Assembly (NCBI GenBank): GCA_015229045.1
Contig: JADGCJ010000007.1
Coordinates: 1-64,000, forward strand
DNA length: 64,000 bases
Reading direction: 5' to 3'
Source of the DNA: Magnetococcales bacterium
GTDB lineage: Bacteria > Pseudomonadota > Magnetococcia > Magnetococcales > DC0425bin3
Numbering within the stretch: the stretch's first letter is position 1; every line of letters begins with the position of its first letter. The notes under the pieces are model-generated. The model saw only the letters and a program-made list of their open reading frames with translations. It did no database searches and was not told the origin of the DNA. Below, one piece after another: positions 25,600 to 33,438 of this stretch. The translations under genes were made by a program, and so were the position numbers.

Positions 25600-26415
25600 A
25601 TGCTGAAACGCTTTTTATGCTCCTTGGTCGTCAGTTTGCTGCCGTCCATCTATCCCGGAACAAGCTGTGCGGATACGGCGAGCACTCCGTTGGGAAATCT
25701 GAGTCGTGCCAACGGTGGGCGTTCGTTGCTTGTGGCTGTCCCTGGAACTGTTTTTACCCGACTGGAAAAAGGCGCACCCGTCGGTGTGATGGCTGAGGTA
25801 ACAGACATCATTCTGAGACGTATGGGTTTTTCTCCCGTATTTATCGGCATGTCGATGAAGGAGATACTGGGTGCCATCCGGGACAATCAGATTGGGGCAT
25901 CCTCCCTGATTGTCATGACACCTAAAAACAAGGATGCTGTTTTGTTCACGGATCCTGTCGTTGACGAGTACACGACGATTGTCACGCGTCAGGGCGAGGG
26001 GTTTCCTCTGAATCAGTTGAGCGATTTATGGGGGCGCAAGATTGCCGGACGTCAGGGTTATCACTATCCCATGCTGGAAAAAGATCCGAATATTCAGATC
26101 GAACGTTATCGTTCTGATGGCGAAGTCATCCGTAACCTTTTATTGCATAAGGTCGATCTCGTCTTGATTTCCACGTTGTCGAATATTTACAGCTTTCGTG
26201 TCGAAGGGGTCATGGATAAACTGGAGATATTGCCCATCGCTGTCGGCATTGTTCCTTTGCGTATCGCCTTGTCTCCGAAGGAGTTCTCTGCCGGGGATCT
26301 GGCACAATTCAATACCAGACTTCAGCAGCTGCGTGGTGAGCCTGCGTGGCAAGACATTCTGGCCCGCAACGGTTTTGCAGACTTGATCCATACATGGCCC
26401 ATATTGGAAAAGTAG
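25600..26415 (+). CDS. Periplasmic amino-acid-type (SBP_bac_3-like) binding protein
   Basis: A 271-aa exported protein. The signal peptide spans about residues 1-24 (MLKRFLCSLVVSLLPS...SCA-DT). The mature part follows the family 3 solute-binding pattern: 'LLVAVPGTVFTRLEKGAPVGVMAEVTDIILRRMGF', 'DAVLFTDPVVDEYTTIVTRQGE', 'LWGRKIAGRQGYHYPML' and 'LLLHKVDLVLIS'. No permease or ATPase gene is adjacent, so it may be a sensor-like or extracytoplasmic helper protein rather than a transport component. The start at 25600 has AGGG nine bases upstream; an ATG at 25591 is also possible. It is third in the sigma-54 cluster and ends 8 bp before element M2. Confidence 0.78.
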   Translation: MLKRFLCSLVVSLLPSIYPGTSCADTASTPLGNLSRANGGRSLLVAVPGTVFTRLEKGAPVGVMAEVTDIILRRMGFSPVFIGMSMKEILGAIRDNQIGASSLIVMTPKNKDAVLFTDPVVDEYTTIVTRQGEGFPLNQLSDLWGRKIAGRQGYHYPMLEKDPNIQIERYRSDGEVIRNLLLHKVDLVLISTLSNIYSFRVEGVMDKLEILPIAVGIVPLRIALSPKEFSAGDLAQFNTRLQQLRGEPAWQDILARNGFADLIHTWPILEK

Positions 26416-26423
26416 TTGAGTCA

Positions 26424-26547
26424 TTCCAATTCCAGATCAAGATGGATGCGAGGCGACAACGCGTGAGCGACGAGACAGTACGTGTTGGGTACGGCGAGGA
26501 GTGAGTGAGGCAGTCAACGAGGCAGACGCTTGATCTGGAATTGAAAT
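26424..26547 (+). mobile_element. MITE-like TIR element, copy M2
   Basis: About 124 bp starting ATTCCAATTCCAGATCAAG and ending CTTGATCTGGAATTGAAAT. It is inverted relative to M1 at 21832-21957 and nearly identical to it. The pair brackets the secretin / pentapeptide / binding-protein genes. No ORF. Confidence 0.85.
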
Positions 26548-26637
26548 GATGCCTCTTTCTTTTTCCGGAACATACATGTTGGGGCTTGAGGAGTCGGTCT
26601 TTCGGAGTTTAATGATCTTTATTGTGAGTCCAAGAGT

Positions 26638-28251
26638 ATGTTCCTGAAAGATAAAATAAATGAATTCGTCTGGCTGGCCGTCAGGGTCGTGACCAACAGG
26701 GAGAGTCCTCTGCGGTTGATATCTCTGTATGCGTTATTGTTTATTATCTGTTTTGGACCGCTGGTTTATTATTTGTTCAGCGACAGTGCCGCCAGCAGTG
26801 ACAAATCAAATGTGCTTAAAATAGTCCTGTGGTTGTTTTTTGCGTTCATTGCAAACAAGATCATCAAGGCTGTTGTTTGGGACGGGGTTGTTACCCGGAA
26901 GTTGGGACACAAACCGCCAAAACTTCTCGTTAATGTATCCGGGTTCCTGGTATATGTTGGAGCCATGTCGGGTATCATGGTCCAAGTCTATGACCAATCC
27001 ATCGTGCACTTTTTGACAGCTTCCGGTGTCATCGGAATCGTGCTGGGCTTTTCTTTGCAAAGAATTATTATTGATATATTTTCCGGTTTGACAACGAATA
27101 TTGATCCGGCATTCAAGCTGCACGACTGGGTCTTGTTGCATGGCCGGGTGGCGAGTCAGAACATTTTTGGGTGTGTCAAGGAAGTCAATTGGAGGACAAC
27201 ACGTATCCAGACAGAAGAAAACGTCATGGTTGCCATACCGAACAGTCTGATATCTTCTTCGGTGATAAGTAATTTCAACCTCCCGGACGAGAAGAGTCGG
27301 TTTACAATCAATGTTTGTCTGGATTTCTCGGTTTCAGTGGAACGAGGCCTTCGTCTCATTCAATCGGGCATTCTGGAAGTTGCCGGAAAGGATGGCTTCC
27401 TTGATAATCCAGCTCCGAAGACGCTTGTCTGCGATATCACTGACAATGGTGTCAAGTATAGCGTCAATTATTGGCTGCACCCCTCCAAGATGTTCCCTGA
27501 CAGGGGGCGGCATCTGGCTATCGCAGCGGTTCTCAATAGTCTGCTGAGATCGGGCATCGTCCCGACATCGCCCAAGCATGAAACCGTTTTGTCGAGCCAC
27601 TCTTCCGTGCAAATCGACTTCGATTTGCCGGAGAATCGTATCAAAGCAATTTCAAGGATAGGCTTCTTTTCTTGTCTGGAAAAAGATGAGATGCGCGAAA
27701 TTGCGGATCGCATGGTCTGCAGGTCTTTTCCCGAAGGTGGTACCATATTTAAACATGGGGATTATAGTACATCCATGTTTGTGCTGGTCGAGGGTATTGC
27801 CGATGTCATGATCAATATCAACGAAAGCCAGGAGAAAAGAAAGATAAATACGATAAAGTCAGGTGAAATATTCGGGGAGATAACGTTCCTGACAGGTGAA
27901 AAAAGAACGGCCACGGTGACCTTTCCAACATCTGCCGTTGTGTTTGAGATAACGAAGGACTCCTTCCAACAGGTCATCATCAAGAGACCAGATCTTGCCC
28001 GCATATTTGGCATCATGATTGCCAACAAGAAGCTGGAAGTCTCAAACAGAGACAGGTCCAACAAGGACATGTTCAACAAGAGTCCCGATGTCGAACAAAG
28101 TTGTGGAATCTTTGAGTCCATGATTCGGACCTGTTTTATCTTTGTCCGTGGACCCGACAGAAGGAAAACAGATCAGACTGAAAATCCCTATCCTCCGGAT
28201 AAGGACAGAAGGTCAAAGGTCGATCGAAGGACATTGGGACAGAGAACATGA
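26638..28251 (+). CDS. MscS-type mechanosensitive channel fused to a cyclic-nucleotide-binding domain
   Basis: A 537-aa inner-membrane protein. Hydrophobic helices at ~27-48, ~62-82, ~95-117 and a pore-like helix ('FLTASGVIGIVLGFSLQRIIIDIFSGL') lead to an MscS beta domain ('LHDWVLLHGRVASQNIFGCVKEVNWRTTRI', 'NVMVAIPNSLISSSVISNF'). Residues ~345-465 form a cNMP-binding domain ('FPEGGTIFKHGDYSTSMFVLVEG', 'SGEIFGEITFLTGEKRTATV'). The C-terminus ends in repeated basic-acidic DRR motifs. Fusions of this type include cyclic-nucleotide-gated MscS homologues (bCNG). The canonical PBC Arg (RTATV) is present, so nucleotide binding is plausible. Base composition is noticeably more AT-rich than neighbours. 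Confidence 0.88.
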   Translation: MFLKDKINEFVWLAVRVVTNRESPLRLISLYALLFIICFGPLVYYLFSDSAASSDKSNVLKIVLWLFFAFIANKIIKAVVWDGVVTRKLGHKPPKLLVNVSGFLVYVGAMSGIMVQVYDQSIVHFLTASGVIGIVLGFSLQRIIIDIFSGLTTNIDPAFKLHDWVLLHGRVASQNIFGCVKEVNWRTTRIQTEENVMVAIPNSLISSSVISNFNLPDEKSRFTINVCLDFSVSVERGLRLIQSGILEVAGKDGFLDNPAPKTLVCDITDNGVKYSVNYWLHPSKMFPDRGRHLAIAAVLNSLLRSGIVPTSPKHETVLSSHSSVQIDFDLPENRIKAISRIGFFSCLEKDEMREIADRMVCRSFPEGGTIFKHGDYSTSMFVLVEGIADVMININESQEKRKINTIKSGEIFGEITFLTGEKRTATVTFPTSAVVFEITKDSFQQVIIKRPDLARIFGIMIANKKLEVSNRDRSNKDMFNKSPDVEQSCGIFESMIRTCFIFVRGPDRRKTDQTENPYPPDKDRRSKVDRRTLGQRT

Positions 28252-28294
28252 TATTCCCAAAATCAATTCCTCGCCACTTTGGTGACACGCTCCC

Positions 28295-28322
28295 TTGCAG
28301 ACGGGATCAAGGCCGCTATAAA
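28295..28322 (+). promoter_or_regulatory. Possible sigma-70 promoter of the small cNMP-domain gene
   Basis: TTGCAG, 16-base spacer, TATAAA, about 41 bp before the ATG at 28364. Confidence 0.5.
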
Positions 28323-28363
28323 TTGACCGACCGATGGCGATGGAAACAGTGCGAGGAACGAAC

Positions 28364-28897
28364 ATGCTCCAAAAAAAGCTTTTGGAAAAAATACCTTTCT
28401 TCAAGGATTTTTCAGACGAGCACAAGGATGAGATTGTCGAACACAGCAAGGCGGAGCTTTTGAAAGTCCCGCCCAACCAGTCCATTCTGAGCGAGGGAGA
28501 TCTGGGCGATACCTGTTTTGTCCTTTTGCGCGGGAGTGCCAATGTCTACAAAAGGCCCTACTCGAATCCCCTCGCGTTTCTCAAACCGGGACAGATTTTT
28601 GGCGAAATATCATTCTTGACCCCCCGCATGCGCACCACGACGGTCGTCTCCGAGGAGGAGTGCCTTCTCCTCCGTTTCAGCAATAAATTCCTCGACAAAC
28701 TCTCCGATGCGTGCCGTGACAGGCTCAAGGATCAATTGATTCTGGTCCTGGTCCAGAACCTGGAAGTTTTGCGAGAAACCATCGAAAGGTACAAAGCCCC
28801 GGTGGTTATCGACCCGGATAGTGCGCTCGATGAGATGAAAAAACAGGTAGGGGGCAGTGCCAGGAAAGAGCAGCCTGGTCAGCTGACGATGCAATGA
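28364..28897 (+). CDS. Stand-alone cyclic-nucleotide-binding domain protein
   Basis: A 177-aa protein made mostly of one cNMP-binding domain (about residues 10-130): 'LLEKIPFFKDFSDEHKDEIV', 'SILSEGDLGDTCFVLLRGSANVY', 'PGQIFGEISFLTPRMRTTTVV'. No DNA-binding helix-turn-helix follows; the C-terminal ~45 residues are helical and charged, so it is not a CRP-type regulator. The start at 28364 has GAGG upstream; a longer frame from 28334 is less likely. It lies 112 bp after the MscS-cNMP gene, and the two may respond to the same ligand. Confidence 0.85.
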   Translation: MLQKKLLEKIPFFKDFSDEHKDEIVEHSKAELLKVPPNQSILSEGDLGDTCFVLLRGSANVYKRPYSNPLAFLKPGQIFGEISFLTPRMRTTTVVSEEECLLLRFSNKFLDKLSDACRDRLKDQLILVLVQNLEVLRETIERYKAPVVIDPDSALDEMKKQVGGSARKEQPGQLTMQ

Positions 28898-28950
28898 CGC
28901 AAGTTGACGGGCCTGGAGGGTGGAGGTAACCCTGTCTGGTTCCGCATGAT

Positions 28951-29547
28951 TCATGTCGTCAGTTGTTCCAGACACCCGTGGCTGAGGTCATAATACCAGG
29001 CGTGCAGGGTCAAAGTACCCCGAAGAACGCGGTCACTGATCCAGGGAAATGTCATGAGGTTTTCCATGGAGTGGATCGCCGCCATCTTTTCGCAGGCGTG
29101 CAGCTTCTCTTCGTCCGAGAGTCCGTGGCCCTGTTGCTGCACCTGTTCCATGGCTTTGGCGGCGATGGACATCCACTGGTTGAGAAAATCGCTTTGTTGA
29201 CCACTCTTTCCGGACATGAGCGATTTGATGCCTCCACAATTGGCATGGCCAAGAATGACGACATGCTGCACTTGCAGGCCTGTCACGGCAAATTCCAGGG
29301 CGGCGCTGGTTCCATGGTAATGGCCTTCCGCCTCGAAGGGTGGCACAAGATTGGCCACATTGCGGATGACAAAAATGTCACCCGGAGCAACGTCAAAGAT
29401 GATGGCCGGGTCAACACGCGCATCGCAACACGCGACGATGGCCACCTCGGGCGATTGTCTGTTGGCGAGTTTGAGCAATGCCTCCCGGTTTTCGGAAAAA
29501 TACCCGGCGAGGAATCTTTGGTAACCATCAAGCAGTCGTGTCGGCAT
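28951..29547 (-). CDS. Beta-class carbonic anhydrase
   Basis: A 198-aa zinc enzyme interconverting CO2 and bicarbonate. Zinc ligands are Cys41 (CCDARVD, with the Asp43/Arg45 dyad), His101 and Cys104 (GHANCGG). Other family marks: 'GDIFVIRNVANLVPP', 'GTSAALEFAVTGLQVQHVVILG' and a C-terminal 'LTLHAWYYDLSHG'. Length fits the bacterial clade that includes CynT-like enzymes. It is on the minus strand, convergent with the cNMP gene. The adjacent upstream SulP gene, same strand, is also an anion handler; SulP and beta-carbonic anhydrase are often linked or fused, which suggests bicarbonate transport. Confidence 0.95.
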   Translation of the reverse strand: MPTRLLDGYQRFLAGYFSENREALLKLANRQSPEVAIVACCDARVDPAIIFDVAPGDIFVIRNVANLVPPFEAEGHYHGTSAALEFAVTGLQVQHVVILGHANCGGIKSLMSGKSGQQSDFLNQWMSIAAKAMEQVQQQGHGLSDEEKLHACEKMAAIHSMENLMTFPWISDRVLRGTLTLHAWYYDLSHGCLEQLTT

Positions 29548-29572
29548 GATTGCACATCCTGGGAGGCTGTTT

Positions 29573-29761
29573 GAAAACTTGATCTGTGTAGAAAAAAATC
29601 AGTAACTGCCCAGGTACCCCCTCAAGAAAGGCCTGGACATGAAAGCCTTTGTCAGGGCTTCGCCCTGAACCCCACCAGGACTTCGTCCTGGACTTGTCCG
29701 GTCGCCAGCTCCCTGGACCCCGATTCGTTGTCAGGTGCTGAATAGCTACAAAAATTATTGA
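29573..29761 (-). repeat. Dispersed hairpin repeat, copy R4
   Basis: Inverted counterpart of R2. On the minus strand it has hairpin 1 as CCAGGAC-GAA-GTCCTGG (again a different but fully paired stem), a degenerate hairpin 2 (AGGGCGAAGCCCT), then GACAAAGGCTTTCATGTCCAGGCC and the outer CCAGG/CCTGG pair. It starts in the last codons of SulP and fills the SulP-carbonic anhydrase spacer. Confidence 0.85.
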
Positions 29762-31542
29762 AGGACACCTGCCTTTTTTTGTTGGGGGCACTCGAGAAAA
29801 ACGTCCAGAGCGCACTTTGCGCAAACGTTTTTGTCAATTCTGGCGATGACCTTGCGGAGGGCCTCGGACTTGGAGTTGAAGAGATTTTCCTCACCGATTC
29901 TGGCCAGGTATCCCCCTTTCTTGAGGAAAGAGCGTGGCGATTTTTTCAGACGAATAAAATAGAGTCCCGATCCGCTATTCTGGCGTTTTTCAGCCTCTCT
30001 GGTCAAGAGATCCGCACCGGAAATATCGATGAAATTGATCCCCGTGGCAATGATGATCACGTGACTTTTATTGTCTTCGGGGGTGGCTGCGGAGAGATGA
30101 TTGTAGACGTGTTGCGCGGCTGCGTAAAAGAGGGAACCATCTATGCGGATCAGTTTGATCTGGGGACACCCGGATGAGTTGATGCCTCGCGTGACAAACT
30201 TGCGTGTTGGATGATTAAAATCAGGAATACGTTCGAGAATGTTGGGATTGGATGTGCGGTTTAAATAGACTCCCAGAGAGAGCATGACCCCGAGCAGGAT
30301 GGCCAGTTCCAGGTTGAGCAGGAGGGTTGCCAGGAAGGTTGCGACCAGGATGGTCGTCTCTGTCTTGCTGGTACGCACAATCTGGTCGATATGGTGAAAA
30401 TCGATCAATCCCCAGGCGACCAGGAAGAGAACTCCGGCCATGGCAGCATGGGGCAGGTAGGCGGACAAGGGGGCAACCAGCATGACCAGTCCAATCAGCA
30501 GGCAGCCGGAAAAGGCGGCAGCGAGAGGTGTCCTGGCGCCAGAGTCATAGTTGAGGCCGCTGCGATTGAAAGAGCCTGTCGCCACATAGGAAGAGAAGAA
30601 TCCACCCACCATATTGGAGAGACCCTGGGCGATAAATTCCTGGTTTCCATCCAGATTTTGTCCGCTGCGCACGGCGAGGGCGCGGGCGATGGATATGGCC
30701 TCGGTCAGGGCAAGGATGGTGATGGCAATCACCCCGGGAGCGAGCATTTGCAGCGTGGATGGGGAAAAATCGGGCATGGAAAGGGGCGGCAACGAAGCGG
30801 GAATGGCGTCCATGGTGGTGACGCCCGTTACACCCTGGATCAAGTGGTTCAAAATGTAGGCCAGAAAACTGCCAACCAGCAGGGCAACGATCATATAGGG
30901 GAAGCGGGGAAAAAATCGCCGAATAACAATTCCCGTCATCAATGTTGTACAGCTGACGAGCAGGACATAAGGGTTGATCGTGGTCAGTTGGCGGAAAAAG
31001 CTGATCATTGTCTGCGTAAAATCACTCCCCTTGGGTACCTGAATGCCAAAAAAATATTTAAGCTGATTGGACGCGATCAGCAGGGCCGCCCCGGAAGTAA
31101 ACCCCATGACGACTGAATGGGAAATATAGTTGACCAGAACTCCCAGGCGTGCCAGACCCAATCCCAATTGGAACGTTCCGACGAGAAAGGCCATGGTCAA
31201 TGCCAATTGCACATACTGGCTGCTGCCTGGCTCGGCATGGACGCTGAGCATGGAATAAAGCACGATGGAGGCTGCGGTTGTCGGTCCGGAAACCAGATGC
31301 CACGAAGAGCCAAACAAAGCAGCGACGATGGCAGGCACCATGCCGGCATACAGGCCATAAACAGGTGGCATGCCGGCAATGACAGCAAAGGCCACCCCCT
31401 GGGGAAGAACAACCACCGCTCCGGTAAGACCTGCCATGAAATCAGAACGCAGAGTCGCCGGGGTGACGAGGTGCCACCAGGCCAAAAACGGGAGGAATTT
31501 TTTTATGCGTGGGGAGGGTGCTGCCAGGCGATCGTTCGACAT
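29755..31542 (-). CDS. SulP (SLC26) family anion transporter
   Basis: A 595-aa inner-membrane transporter. N-terminal signature 'SDFMAGLTGAVVVLPQGVAFAVIAGMPPVYGLYAG', many hydrophobic spans, 'SNMVGGFFSSYVATGSFNRSGLNYDSGARTPLA' and a C-terminal STAS domain from about residue 440 ('INFIDISGADLLTREAEKR'). Substrate could be bicarbonate or sulfate; the downstream carbonic anhydrase favours bicarbonate. The final ~30 residues contain a Cys cluster (VCAKCALDVFLECPQ) not typical of the family, perhaps a metal site. The start at 31542 begins at MSNDRLAAP. Confidence 0.93.
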   Translation of the reverse strand: MSNDRLAAPSPRIKKFLPFLAWWHLVTPATLRSDFMAGLTGAVVVLPQGVAFAVIAGMPPVYGLYAGMVPAIVAALFGSSWHLVSGPTTAASIVLYSMLSVHAEPGSSQYVQLALTMAFLVGTFQLGLGLARLGVLVNYISHSVVMGFTSGAALLIASNQLKYFFGIQVPKGSDFTQTMISFFRQLTTINPYVLLVSCTTLMTGIVIRRFFPRFPYMIVALLVGSFLAYILNHLIQGVTGVTTMDAIPASLPPLSMPDFSPSTLQMLAPGVIAITILALTEAISIARALAVRSGQNLDGNQEFIAQGLSNMVGGFFSSYVATGSFNRSGLNYDSGARTPLAAAFSGCLLIGLVMLVAPLSAYLPHAAMAGVLFLVAWGLIDFHHIDQIVRTSKTETTILVATFLATLLLNLELAILLGVMLSLGVYLNRTSNPNILERIPDFNHPTRKFVTRGINSSGCPQIKLIRIDGSLFYAAAQHVYNHLSAATPEDNKSHVIIIATGINFIDISGADLLTREAEKRQNSGSGLYFIRLKKSPRSFLKKGGYLARIGEENLFNSKSEALRKVIARIDKNVCAKCALDVFLECPQQKKAGVLQ

Positions 31543-31838
31543 GTCAGTTCTTTCAAAAATTTTTTTCCCTTCAAGGCAAACCGATTTTGGATGGTTGCAT
31601 CGGGTGAAAAAGAGGGATCCGTCGTTGCGTGGGCCTCCCGTGTGACAGGAACCTCTTCCAGCTCCTGTGTAAAAGCCGATTCGCTGCGATGTTGATCGGC
31701 GAGTCCCTGACCCATGACGAACAGTATATTCTTGATGTTTTTCAATGATCTTTTCCTACCCATGAGCGTTCCAGTATCCAGGAAAAAATATGTGATTTTC
31801 CGAGGTGTGATTCCTCTGTTCAGCAACAGGCGTGCCGT

Positions 31839-31866
31839 TTTATATTTGATTGATATATAATGTAAA
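31839..31866 (-). promoter_or_regulatory. Possible sigma-70 promoter for SulP
   Basis: On the minus strand TTTACA, 16-base spacer, TATAAA. It would give a ~290-nt leader before SulP. AT-rich surroundings make a chance match likely. Confidence 0.3.
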
Positions 31867-32016
31867 ATATTAAATTCTGGCCTGCCGAACACAACGTGTG
31901 ATGCTTCTTGCAACGGTGTACGGCGTCCGTGTCTCCGTTGCATGGGTTTGACCGTTGCGTTACGCAACACGCCGAAGGGGGCATAGCGTTGAGAATGATT
32001 GGTAAAAGATTAAAAT

Positions 32017-32035
32017 AATATTGTTATACAATATT
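32017..32035 (-). terminator. AT-rich palindrome after the response-regulator gene, possible terminator
   Basis: AATATTGT-TAT-ACAATATT, a perfect 8-bp inverted repeat 45 bp past the stop of the sigma-54 activator; on the minus strand it is followed by a T-rich stretch. It could equally be a protein-binding site. Confidence 0.35.
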
Positions 32036-32079
32036 TTGTCATATCTCAAATGCATGGTTGCGCAATGCAACACGGCATT

Positions 32080-33438
32080 TTATTGAACGCCGTGACGTTT
32101 CAATTTTCGCCACAGGGAGGCCCGGTCGATGCCCAACAGGGCTGCGGCACGGGTTTTATTGCCGTTTGTCTTGCCGAGAACCCAACGGATGTAGCCAATC
32201 TCATGCTCTTCGAGGGAGGGGATCGCAGCGCCTGGCTGGTCGATGGTGGCCCAATTGGTTTGCTGCATATCCTCGGGCAGGTGTGATACCTCAAAGGTGG
32301 TTCCTTTGGCTGAAACGACACCTTGTTCAATGATGTTTTCCAACTCGCGAATATTGCCAGGGAAAGGATAGGTTGCCAAAATATCCATGACATCACCAGA
32401 GATATGACGGATCTGCGATTTGTTTTTGCTGGCGGCGTGTTTTGTCAAAAAATGGATGGTCAAGGGACCGATATCACTTTTTCTTTCTGCCAGGCGGGGG
32501 AGCTTGATCAATACCACGTTCAGGCGGTAAAAGAGATCGCGGCGGAACTCATTGTTGTCGACCATGCGTTGAATGTTTCGGTTGGATGCGGCGATGAAAC
32601 GTGTGTTGATCTTTCTGGATACAGGGCTGCCTAGCGGATAATATTCCCGTTCTTGAATGACCCGTAAAAATTTGACCTGCATCGCCAGACTCATTTCGGT
32701 CACTTCATCCAGAAAGAGGGTGCCATGAGCAGCTGCCTCGAGGAGTCCCACCTTGGCGGTATGGGCGCCGGTGAAGGCCCCCTTTTCATGGCCAAACAGC
32801 TCGTTGGCGAGGAGTTCCTCTGTAAAGGCGCCACAATTCACGGCGACAAAAGGGGTCTCGGCGTGACCGCTGCACTGATGGATGTATCGGGCGACCAGCT
32901 CTTTGCCGGTTCCCGATTCCCCGGAGATCAGGATGGTGCAATCGGTCTGGGCCGCATCCCGGGCCTTTTCCAATAGCTGCCGCATGACGGCATCCTGGGT
33001 GATGATCTTCCCCAGGCGCGGCAGGTGGTCCAGCCTTTCGCGCAAAGCCCTGGCGACTCTCCGGGGATATGACTTGGCGACCGCCTCCCGGACTGCATTG
33101 CGTATATCGTTGAGCTTGAAAGGTTTTGTTGTATAGTGACAAGCTCCCTGTTTCATGGCCTTGACCGCCGTATCGATTGTGGCAAACCCGGTGAGCAGGA
33201 TCACTTCGGCTTCAGGCTGTTTTTCCCGACAATGCTGGAGTATGCGCATGCCATCGACTTTTTCCATGCGCAGGTCAGTCAGGACTACGTCAAAAGCGGT
33301 TGTTTCCAGAAGGGCAAGTGCCTCACGCCCACTATTGGCAGTTTGTACACCGTAGCCATCCCTGACCAGGAAATGTTCCAGATTGCGCAGGGTGATGAGT
33401 TCATCATCGACGATCAGAATGTGTGGGGGGGCATCCAT
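32080..33438 (-). CDS. NtrC-family sigma-54-dependent response regulator
   Basis: A 452-aa activator. Receiver domain with Asp11/Asp12 and the phospho-acceptor Asp55 (VVLTDLRM), Lys105 (TTKPFKL). AAA+ domain with Walker A 'GESGTGKE' (~173-180) and an intact GAFTGA loop at 220-225, which contacts sigma-54. The C-terminal Fis-type helix-turn-helix is 'KTRAAALLGIDRASLWRKLKR'. The ATG at 33438 has GGAGA upstream. It overlaps the kinase gene by 35 bp and so belongs with it. Candidate targets are the -24/-12 promoters at 1093, 22316 or 57271, but no specific binding site was identified. Confidence 0.94.
   Translation of the reverse strand: MDAPPHILIVDDELITLRNLEHFLVRDGYGVQTANSGREALALLETTAFDVVLTDLRMEKVDGMRILQHCREKQPEAEVILLTGFATIDTAVKAMKQGACHYTTKPFKLNDIRNAVREAVAKSYPRRVARALRERLDHLPRLGKIITQDAVMRQLLEKARDAAQTDCTILISGESGTGKELVARYIHQCSGHAETPFVAVNCGAFTEELLANELFGHEKGAFTGAHTAKVGLLEAAAHGTLFLDEVTEMSLAMQVKFLRVIQEREYYPLGSPVSRKINTRFIAASNRNIQRMVDNNEFRRDLFYRLNVVLIKLPRLAERKSDIGPLTIHFLTKHAASKNKSQIRHISGDVMDILATYPFPGNIRELENIIEQGVVSAKGTTFEVSHLPEDMQQTNWATIDQPGAAIPSLEEHEIGYIRWVLGKTNGNKTRAAALLGIDRASLWRKLKRHGVQ

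Larger units (their letters stand above)
31543..32079. other. Long spacer upstream of SulP, no credible gene
   Basis: 537 bp, AT-rich. An ORF on the minus strand (31503-31970) overlaps the SulP start and has no recognisable motif, so it is not called. The region holds a possible promoter and a palindrome described separately, and a stretch around 31900-31975 of unclear nature. Confidence 0.5.

Noticed and set aside
28282..28300. GACACGCTCCCTTGCA resembling a -24/-12 promoter
   Set aside because: Lacks the GG of the -24 element and the spacing is one base too long; the overlapping TTGCAG/TATAAA pair is a better promoter candidate.
31503..31970. 155-aa minus-strand ORF upstream of SulP
   Set aside because: Overlaps the SulP start by 40 bp, has no recognisable motif or ribosome site, and its composition looks like non-coding AT-rich spacer.
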